A DNA stretch of 64,000 bases from Cordia subcordata (Eukaryota; Streptophyta; Magnoliopsida; Boraginales; Cordiaceae), in NCBI GenBank assembly GCA_028554755.1, contig JAPTOF010000003.1, positions 12,064,001 through 12,128,000 on the forward strand. Direction: 5' to 3'. Below the pieces are notes generated by a model. The model did not search any database and was not told the origin of the DNA. It was given only the letters and a program-made list of their open reading frames with translations. Position 1 is the stretch's first letter. Each line of letters begins with the position of its first letter. Position numbers and translations under genes: made by a program. Below, piece by piece: positions 56,289 through 64,000 of this stretch.

Positions 56289-57939
56289 TGATGTGTGTCA
56301 TTTGTGCATATTTGCATCTAGTTTTTGCATGCATATTTATGGGTGTTCAGAGCATAATAGAGTGCGCTTAGTATAAAGTTTATGCATATTTGTTAATATT
56401 CGTACTTAATGTATTTAGGTGCATAAACACTATACTAAGTGTTATATTCCATGTTTTAGGAGTGTTTTAGAAGGGTTTAAGCTTATGCGAGGAAGAAATG
56501 AGCTAACGGATGAAGACCGGAAGAAAAGAAATAAAGAAGAGAGCTTTCTAATCCAGCCGGTTGACTTAGAAGAAGAGCCGGTCGACCGTCTAGGTCGACC
56601 AGCCGCTCCAGAGAACAAAAGATTTAGAGCCGGTCGAGTTCCTCAAGAAGCCGGTCGACCGGCTAGGTCGACCGGCTAGGTCGACCGGTCAATCCAGAGA
56701 GCATCAAGATTGAAGCCGATCGAGCAAGAAAGAGGAGCCGGTCGACCGGCTAGGTCGACCGGCTGTGCACGGAAGAAATCTATAAAAGCTCATTTCAGCC
56801 CAATTTTGAGAGGAGGAACTTTTAATCTAAAATCTTAATAAACCCTAACCTTGACCCACTACACAAAACACCCAAAACCACCATCTAAACCCCACACCAA
56901 GCTAGGATTGAAGCATTAAACAAAGATTTGAAGGATTTGTACGGATTTGGAAGCAAGAATTTAGGGAAGTTCTTCTTGTTCTTTCTCTATTTCTTGTAAA
57001 TATGTTGCTAGATTAGGCTAGATTTGGGGTTGATTGTTGTTGTATATTAGATTAGGGCTTTGAATAATGGATTTGCGTAGATCTTTGGCTCTTAATACAT
57101 GTTTATTTACATAAATTTAGGGCATGATTCATTATGTCTATGTATTGGAAATCAAACATGTCTATGTGTTTGTTAAAATGCCTAAGTGAATATGCCTGTG
57201 TTATTTGTGGTTCAACTGCTCTTATCTACTTATTTGGGTGATGTGATTGTGCTTAATCTCATGGCTTTGCTTAGTAGAGTAGGCTGTAGCTTTAAATCCA
57301 GCTAATAGGTTACATACTTTGCTTAGTCGATTTTAGGTGCCAGTCCTTGGCTTTAAATCCAGCCAAGCGGATAAGTTAACCTAGACTAGAGTATCCCTCA
57401 CCCACGTTAGTGTTGGTTAATTGAGCTTTAATGTCACGTAGTGTTTAGGTGCTAGTCCTTGGCTTTAAATCCAGCCAAGAGGATAAGTTCTAAGCACGGA
57501 TTGCGTAGGCTAGGAGGGATTGGCCCTTAGCTTTAAATCCAACTAACGGGTTGAACCACTAGTATTGGTTAAGAGAGCCCCCGATCAACACAACGGCAAT
57601 AGAAGTCCCGAGCCTTAGATAGACCTCATCTGTTATCATAGCCCAAGTCTTGTTGCAATGCAATCGCCCTAGGTCCCCTTCTTCTTTATTAGTGTTTCCT
57701 TTCTTAGTTTGGTTCCCTTAAGTTCCTCCATAGATTAGTTTTTATTTTCCTTTTTCCGACCTCTCTTCCATCCTAAAGTAAGTAAACACACACACGTAGC
57801 TAGTTTAAGGCACCCTAGCACATAGAGACTAAACTAAGGTAGCCTCCCTGTGGATTCGACCCCGCACTTGCATACACTGCACTACACACGTCCCGTGCAC
57901 TTGCGGGCTATTTAGGCTTGTGCTCAAATAGTGACATCA
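56289..57939 (+). repeat. 3' LTR of B
   Basis: Mate of 51106-52743, 13 bp longer because of one extra CTAGGTCGACCGG unit in the palindrome cluster (56651-56690). Confidence 0.94.
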
Positions 57940-57944
57940 ATAGG
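57940..57944 (+). repeat. Target-site duplication of B, right copy
   Basis: ATAGG, identical to 51101-51105; A2 protease-linker coding resumes in it. Confidence 0.92.
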
Positions 57945-59901
57945 GCTAGTATAGGAGGAGAGGATGGAGAAGAGTGCTTTAGGGTGGATGTGATTGATTC
58001 TTCTGTTAAGGTTATTATAGAGAAGACTATGACCGATGGAGAAGAATTGAGAAAATTTGAGGAATTGATGTCTAGTTTTGATGTGGAGAACTTAGAGCGA
58101 AAATGTGTAGCTTCTACTTCCTTGATTAAGAGCCACTTAACTAATAAGTCACTTGAGGTTAATTCTTCTAGTCTCATTTCTAGTTCCCATTGATGATGTT
58201 GAGGTTAAGTCTCCCTTGGTTGAGCATAGTCCTTCTTCAGAGCTCAAACCCCTTCCCGATCATTTGAAATATGCATTCCTAGGCCCTAGTGAGACCCTTT
58301 CGGTCATCATAGCTTCTGATCTTTCTAGTGAGCATGAGGAACGTCTCTTAGAGGTCATTAGGAAACATAGGAAGGCTATAGGGTGAAAAATTGATGATTT
58401 GAGAGGTATAAACCCTTCAGTTTACATGCATCGTATTCACCTTGAGGATGGAGCCATTCCTTCTAGGGAAATGCAAAGGAGGCTAAACCAACACATGAGT
58501 GAAGTAGTTAAGAAAGAGATCATTAAGCTTTCAGATGTAGGCATTATTTATCCGATCTCCGATAGTGAGTAGGTTAGCCCAGTCCAAGTTGTCCCTAAGA
58601 AGTCCGAGATCACGGTTGTTGAGAATGAGAGAGGAGAGCTTATCCCTACACATACTCCCACGGGATGGAGAGTTTGTATTGACTATAGGAAGGTCAACTC
58701 CAGAACTCGGAAGGATCATTTCCCATTGCCTTTTTTAGACCAGATCTTAGATAGAGTAGCTGGGCATAGCTACTATTGTTTTCTAGATGGCTATTCGGGT
58801 TATAACCAGATCCCTGTGTTTCTCAAGGACCAGGATAAGACCACCTTTGCTTGTCCCTATGGCACTTTTGCTTATAGGAGAATGCCCTTCGGTCTTTGTA
58901 ATGCCCTAGTAACTTTTTAGAGATGTATGATGGCCATTTTTAGTGACTTGATTGAGAGGCATTTAGAGATTTTCATGGATGATTTCTTAGTCTTTGGAGA
59001 TAGCTTTGATGAGTGCTTGAGTCATCTCTCTTTAGTCTTAGACCGATGTGTAAAGAAGAATCTAGTGTTAAGTTGGGAGAAATCCCACTTCATGGTGCAA
59101 CGAGGGATAGTGTTGGGTCATGTTGTATCCTCTAGTGGAATTCAAGTTGACCCAGCTAAGGTAGAATTAATTGAAAAGTTGCCTGTCCCAAAGTGTGTCA
59201 AGGATATTAGATCTTTTCTAGGGCATGCAGGATTTTACCATAGATTCATTAAGGATTTTAGTCATATTGCACACCCCTTGTCTAGGCTCCTAGCACAAGA
59301 TGTCCCTTTTGACTTTGATGATGAATGTGTTAGAGCTTTGAATAGGCTTAAATCCTTATTGTCTACATCCCTAATTATCCAACCACCTAACTATAGTCTC
59401 CCATTTAAGGTTATGTGTGATGCATCCGATTATGCGATAGGAGCTATTTTAGGTCAAAGGAAGGATAAGTTGCCCCATGTTGTGTACTATGCTAGCAAGA
59501 CTCTTGATGAAGCACAAAAGAATTATACCAGTACGAAAAAAGATCTTCTAGCAATAGTTTTCTCCCTTGACAAGTTTAGGTCATACATCCTAGGGTCCAA
59601 GGTGATTGCCTACACAGATCATGCAGCATTGAAGTATTTGTTGTCTAAGAAAGAATCTAAGCCCCGCTTGATTAGGTGGTTGCTCCTCCTTCAAGAGTTT
59701 GACATAGAAATTCGGGATAAGAAGGGTAAAGAAAATTTAGTTGCAGATCATCTTTCCCGTCTTGTTAGCAAGTCTTCTAGTGATCCATCTCCTTTTCATG
59801 ATTCATTCCCCGATGAGCAATTGTTTACCATCTCTCATCACACACCTTGGTTTGCTCATATTGTCAATTATCTTGCCACAGGGCGTTTTCCTTCCCATTA
59901 G
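57945..59901 (+). pseudogene. pol: A2 linker, reverse transcriptase and RNase H, with long open parts
   Basis: The linker (ASIGGEDGEECFRVDVID) is open for 91 codons and shifts frame near 58190. RT begins after a TGA at 58383 (from TGG). Another TGG-to-TAG lies at 58569 and a CAG-to-TAG at 58918. Between them GWRVCIDYRKVN, FLDGYSGYNQIPVFLKD and RRMPFGLCNA are intact. A 324-codon block (58927-59901) contains IFMDDF (FMDD at 58972-58983), [23 protein letters not shown] split around residue 100, [14 protein letters not shown], the full RNase H core ([33 protein letters not shown]) and the connection peptide. It ends at TGG-to-TAG. It is the longest uninterrupted pol segment here, but is not functional. 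Confidence 0.88.
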
Positions 59902-61139
59902 GAGAAAAGAGAAAAAGATAGGTTCCTAGCATAAGTTAGGCATTTCTTTTGGAAAGATCCCTATCTCTTCAAAGTGTGTGCGGATCAAATGATTCGTCGG
60001 TGTGTGCCTGAGGACGAGTTTGAGAATGTTTTGAGTATGTGTCATAATGAGAGGTGTGGAGGTCATTTTAGTGGGAAGAAGACTGCCGCGAAGGTCTTGC
60101 AAAGTGGACTATTTTGGCCCACTCTCTTTAGGGATGCCCAAGAATATTGTAAGAAGTGCTTTAGATGTCAACAATCTGGGTCCATCTCTAGGAGAAACAT
60201 GATGCCTTTATCCCCTATTCTTCCTTGTGAATTATTTGATGTTTGGGGTATAGATTTCATGGGTCCATTTCCACCTTCCTTTGGGTACCAATACATTTTA
60301 GTGGCCGTTGATTATGTGTCCAAATGGGTTGAAGCAATTCCCACACGCACTAATGACCATAAGGTAGTGGTTAAGTTCATTAAGGAAAACATTTTCTCTA
60401 GATTTGGAATCCCTAGGGTCTTAATTAGTGATAGGGGTTTGCATTTTCGCTATAGGACTTTAGAGGCTTTGTTGAGAAGATATTCGGTCACCCATAAGGT
60501 AGCCACTCCTTATCACCCGCAAACTAGTGGACAAGTAGAGGTGTCCAATAGGGAGATCAAGCACATTTTAAAGAAAATAGTTAGGCCCGATAGAAGTGAT
60601 TGGTCTATTAGGCTAATGATGCTTTGTGGGCCTACCATACCGCCTTTAAGACTCCCATTGGTATGTCTCCATATAGATTGGTTTATGGTAAAACTTGTCA
60701 CTTGTCGGTAGAACTAGAGCATAGAGCTTATTGGGCAATCAAAGTCCTAAATTTTGACTTGGCAAGAGCGGGTAAGAAAAGGAAGCTAGACCTAGCGGAA
60801 TTGGAAGAGCTTAGATTCGAAGCGTATGAGAACGCTAAACTTTATAAGGATAGGATGAAGAGAATTCATGATAAACACATTATTAAGAAATCATTCTCTC
60901 TTTTGGATAAAGTTTAGTTGTTTAACTCATGATTGAAACTCTTTCCACGTAAGCTTAAGACAAGATGGGATGGTCCATATGAGGTGATGGTGGCCTATCC
61001 TTCCAGAGCAGTCAAGATTAAAGACTTGAAAGATGACCAAGAGTTGACGGTGAATGGGCAACGCCTAAAGCACGCATATGATTCGAGCATGGCTCGTGTG
61101 GAGGTTTTAATGCTTCAGGATCCCACCTATGGGAGTTGA
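59902..61139 (+). pseudogene. pol: A2 integrase with intact DD35E motif, frameshifted near its C-terminus
   Basis: The 245-codon block 59974-60711 has zinc ligands His24, His31, Cys62 and Cys65 ([19 protein letters not shown]). The catalytic residues are Asp94 (WGIDFMGPF), Asp153 ([10 protein letters not shown]) and Glu189 ([10 protein letters not shown]), with 35 residues between the last two, the standard DD35E spacing. A one-base loss near 60615 (GCTAATGATG versus GCTAAATGATG in A1) shifts the frame. The rest continues at 60624-60917 ([17 protein letters not shown]) and 60933-61139 (LKTRWDGPYEVMVAYPSRAVKI to LMLQDPTYGS). The catalytic core is readable as one piece. One frameshift and two stops (59899, 60915) prevent a full pol. 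Confidence 0.88.
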
Positions 61140-61185
61140 AGATGAGTTGGTGTTTGCCTGGCTGACGGCATGGTGGTTAGCGCTA

Positions 61186-61201
61186 CTAGGAGACAACTTA
61201 G
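61186..61201 (+). other. Conserved 3' hairpin, loop AGACAA (A2)
   Basis: CTAGG-AGACAA-CTTAG; the C-to-T change in the second arm leaves a G.U pair, so the stem is kept. Confidence 0.68.
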
Positions 61202-61575
61202 GTTCAATTTTGCAATTTTGCATTTGTTTCACTTTCTTTTCTTTTTATTTTCTTTCTTTTATCTTTCTTGCACCCAAACCAAAGTGTTGAATCCAAATCC
61301 TTTGTCCCATAAGATACACCATTGCTCATTATTGCACATGCCAATGCAAGTATGCATAGGTAATGCTACTAATCTTGTTTTCTTTGTGAGTATTTATGAA
61401 TTGTGAGTCACAGGATTAGTAGTATGGTGATTTATCATTGGCATGGAAAGCTTTGATGAAAATGCAAGATTGTATCTATCCTTTCTCCACTTGTTCCCCA
61501 TGTTTACACCTTATCCCCACCACCCTTACTTGCTTTGTAATGACGATTTGCTTGTTTTTGTGTTTTGATCTTTTT

Positions 61576-61612
61576 GCTTAAGGACAAGCAAAGTTTAGGT
61601 TTAGGGGTGTGG
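61576..61612 (+). promoter_or_regulatory. Internal polypurine-tract-like motif (A2)
   Basis: GCTTAAGGACAAGC, AAAGTTTAGGTTTAGGGGTG; 938 nt before the terminal copy. Confidence 0.6.
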
Positions 61613-62513
61613 GAGTTTGGTTTTCTTGTTATATATCTTGCTTACGGTAGATTGCATTCTGCGTTTAAAAATGGTGAAAATTTTTCAATTTTGATGCATA
61701 TAGAGTCATTTATTTCTTTGTTGATCATTGTGTTGGCTTTTGTGATTGACTATATTGATTTATGAAGATGAGAGACATTGTGGGGAAATGAATAGAGTGG
61801 TTTGAAAACTAAGTCTTGGAGGGGATGCCCTTCAAAGTTGTGGGGAGTGAGAACCTTGAAAGAATAACCCTTGTAGCCACCCTATAGCTTAGTAGGAAAG
61901 AGTGTTGGAAAAGGGTTGTTGATATGAGTGCCCCTTCCTTGATTGGTTCTTGTTGATGTGCTTAAGCCTTTCTTTTTCTCTCTTTTTGTGAATACAATAC
62001 AAAGCATTAAAAGTTGAAACAAAAAATTTGAAAAAGGCAAAAAGGTGAAAAAATATATATATATATAAAAAATGAAGTGAAAAAGAGCAAAAGCCAAAGG
62101 CACCAAAAAGTTAGTGAATAAGTGCACAAGTGACACAATGTCAACTTAGCACAAGTTATCATCTTTGTAGATACGTGAATAAGGCTTTTTATAAGCCATT
62201 GTGTTCATATATTCTATCTTCTTGTCTTTGAGGTTTGGTGCATGTTAGGGAGGCCATGTTAGTTGAGGGAGCATGAAATATCAACATCCCGAGTGCGTGA
62301 GTTAGAATCCTAGGCTTGTGGTGGATTGGCTACTCGGGAAATTCCTACGAGGAACGAGACCCCATATGAGTAGACGGAGGATCCAAAGAGATTTGGGGAT
62401 CTCTCCACAATAGGAATGCCCCCTTTATGCTTCTTAGACTAATTTTGATAGAGAGTCAATCCTTTAGGCAATCCATTGTATCGGCTTTAGAGATAAAATT
62501 TAAGATTGGGCTT

Positions 62514-62548
62514 GCTTGAGGACAAGCAAGGAAAAGGTTTAGGGGTGT
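62514..62548 (+). promoter_or_regulatory. Polypurine tract of A2
   Basis: GCTTGAGGACAAGC, AAGGAAAAGGTTTAGGGG, then GTGT and the LTR. Confidence 0.86.
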
Positions 62549-64000
62549 TGATGTGTTGTGTTTTTGTGTGTGCTTGCATTGTCATTTACCTATATTTAAG
62601 AGGTGTTGAGTGCTCATAATGATGCATTAATGTAGTGCTTTAGATAAGAATAGGCTTAAGCATAAACAAATGTACATATCGAGTTTCAAAGACAAATTGC
62701 TACACTAATTGCTTGTTTTCAATGATTTAGGTGAACTTTGGGTTAAGATCGAGATTGGACGATGAAAGGTGATGAAGATGGGAAATGCAAGGGTCTAAGA
62801 GAGAAGACTGAAGGCCGAAAAGAGGAAGAATGAAAGAAGAAAGTCAGCCGGATGACCAAGGAAAAAAAGCAGGTCGACCGGCCACTCCAGAGAGGTCCCA
62901 AAAATAGCTGGACGACCACCCCTCTAGAGCCGGTCGACCGGCTAGGTTGACTGGCCAGTCCAGAGAGCATCATCAAAAAGCCAGTCAACTGAGGGCCTGA
63001 TTCTATAGAAAAAGGAGGACTTTTTGGAAGATTAACACGTACTTCACACCTAAAATTCTCACACACTTAACCCTAGATCCCACCCACTTCACACACACTT
63101 TTCACACATTTCTCACTAAGAGCCAAGCTTGATTTGGAGGGTTCAAACATTGGGAATCAAGTTTGCTCAAAAGCTTTGTACAAGTTTTTCTAGGATGAAA
63201 GGGAAGCTTCATTATCTCTCTTTTTAATTCTATTTCCTATTATGCTTGAGTAGATTTATGTAGGGTGATTTAACTTATGTAATGGGTTAACTATATACTC
63301 TTATGATATGAGATACGATGGCTGAATATATATATACATGTTTTGAATTTTCTTGTTCAAATGGGTATTTTCTCATTCATGTCTAAGAGTTTGATAAAAT
63401 GCCTAGATGAGTAACATGTGTATAAATTGAAGTTTGTTTGTTACTAAACACATCTAATCCATGTTATAATCATGTCTATGTGTTTATATGTGGATGCTAT
63501 GAAGTGGGTAATGCTTTTATTCATGTCTATATGTACATTTGCATGCCTAGTAATGAGCATAACTTCAACAATGCATACGTGTTGGTTGTTAATTATTTCT
63601 AATGGTGTGAACTGAACATGACGATGTTTGGTAGTCAAATAGGTTCCATTATTCACGAGCACCTTGGCCTTGAACATGTATGAACGCACTAGCAAGTAAA
63701 ATCCTGCTGTAGTGACCTTAGAATGACGAAGCGTAATTTAGGGCTAGTCTAGACCGAGTCTCCTTTGGCTATAAATCCAGCCAATAGGTTTCTGGATAGG
63801 TTTAATCGACCTTAGCAACACTAGGTCTTGGCTTTAAATCTAGCCAACGATTTAGGTACTAGGGTAGGTTCATTCTAAGTCACCTAGGAAGTTAATTAGT
63901 CACTCTTAAGGCCCTAGGTCATGAGGACCACGCCCTAGCTCTAAGAGGCGCTGCCTAGGGACGGACCCGCACCGAGTCCTAGGGGGAAATTAGGACACTA
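62549..64000 (+). repeat. 3' LTR of A2, cut by the window edge
   Basis: First 1452 bp, matching 46452 onward. About 75 bp that hold the TATA box and part of the palindrome cluster in the 5' LTR are missing here (AAGCCAGTCAACTGAGGGCC near 62979-62998). Confidence 0.92.

Larger units (their letters stand above)
51106..57939 (+). mobile_element. Element B: complete non-autonomous LTR retrotransposon without pol
   Basis: LTRs of 1638 and 1651 bp with TGATG...CATCA ends, about 97 percent identical by eye, flanked by a perfect ATAGG duplication. It has a tRNA-Asp PBS and a PPT like the A elements, so it is probably mobilised by an Athila-type partner. The 3.5-kb interior encodes one main protein (double CCHC knuckle, coiled coil, acidic region) and no capsid core, protease, RT or integrase that I can find. 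It is inserted in A2 and is the youngest insertion of the nest. Related 3' sequence exists as remnant R at 15998-16660, so B belongs to a family rather than being a one-off deletion. Confidence 0.9.
61140..62513 (+). other. A2 3' non-coding region
   Basis: Same layout as A1 and A4: hairpin, T-rich run, internal PPT-like motif, conserved block, A-rich run with a short TA repeat (62054-62068), GGCTT-TTTAT-AAGCC hairpin (62183-62197). No credible gene. Confidence 0.75.
46452..64000 (+). mobile_element. Athila-like element A2, full structure, carrying element B; 3' LTR runs off the edge
   Basis: 5' LTR (1821 bp), PBS, gag-protease to 51105, interruption by B (51106-57939 plus one ATAGG copy), then pol, 3' non-coding region, PPT and the first 1452 bp of the 3' LTR. 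The coding frame on both sides of B joins at the duplicated ATAGG (AVNR / RASIGGEDGEE), which shows the interruption clearly. LTRs look about 93 percent identical by eye. It is the best preserved A-type copy. Confidence 0.92.

Overview
This window is plant nuclear DNA made almost entirely of nested LTR retrotransposons. I see no host gene, rRNA or intact tRNA gene, and no CRISPR array. The plant origin rests on the element types. A Ty1/copia element has a primer-binding site (PBS) matching initiator tRNA-Met. Several Athila-like Ty3/gypsy elements have a PBS matching tRNA-Asp (TGGCGCCGTTGCCGGGGA), LTRs of about 1.6-1.8 kb with TGATG...CATCA ends, a gag with one CCHC knuckle, a DLGSS-type protease, an FMDD reverse transcriptase and a DD35E integrase. 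This is typical of heterochromatin in a large plant genome. The species cannot be told. The element labels A1-A5, B, D, R and m1/m2 are mine.

Left part (1-19.6 kb). A minus-strand copia element runs off the left edge: protease start and gag at 1-1030, a long 5' leader, PBS at 14523-14535 and 5' LTR at 14538-15997. A complete Athila-like element, A1 (3403-14295), sits inside its leader. The copia element lies next to the 3' end of an older non-autonomous element (R, 15998-16660). Then comes a scrambled block of LTR pieces in both orientations (16661-19569).

Right part (19.6-64 kb). The best reading is a six-level nest, each element inserted in the previous one: A3 (from 19596) > A5 (from 24625) > A4 (from 29035) > D (minus strand, from 39004) > A2 (from 46452) > B (51106-57939). 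Only B closes inside the window, with a perfect ATAGG target-site duplication. A2, D, A4, A5 and A3 should resume in that order to the right of base 64000. LTR-pair divergence judged by eye fits where it can be compared (B about 3 percent, A2 about 7 percent).

Coding state. All gag-pol copies carry stops and frameshifts, many of the CAA/CAG/CGA-to-stop or TGG-to-TAG/TGA kind expected from decay of methylated cytosine. The longest open parts are A2 RT-RNase H (324 codons), A2 integrase (245 codons) and A4 integrase (broken by one stop). D encodes gag and protease only. B encodes no recognisable capsid core, protease, RT or integrase. It has a 480-codon frame for a protein with two CCHC knuckles, a coiled coil and an acidic region.

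Non-coding signals. Several signals recur across these diverged families. They are a hairpin with loop AGGCA(A/C/T) after the last ORF; a duplicated polypurine-tract motif (GCTTGAGGACAAGC hairpin plus a G-rich tract) whose two copies are always about 935-957 nt apart; hairpins built on TTTAAATCC in the LTRs, with compensated base changes; and CpG-rich palindromes (CCGGTCGACCGG) upstream of the LTR TATA boxes. These, with element B, are the most interesting content.
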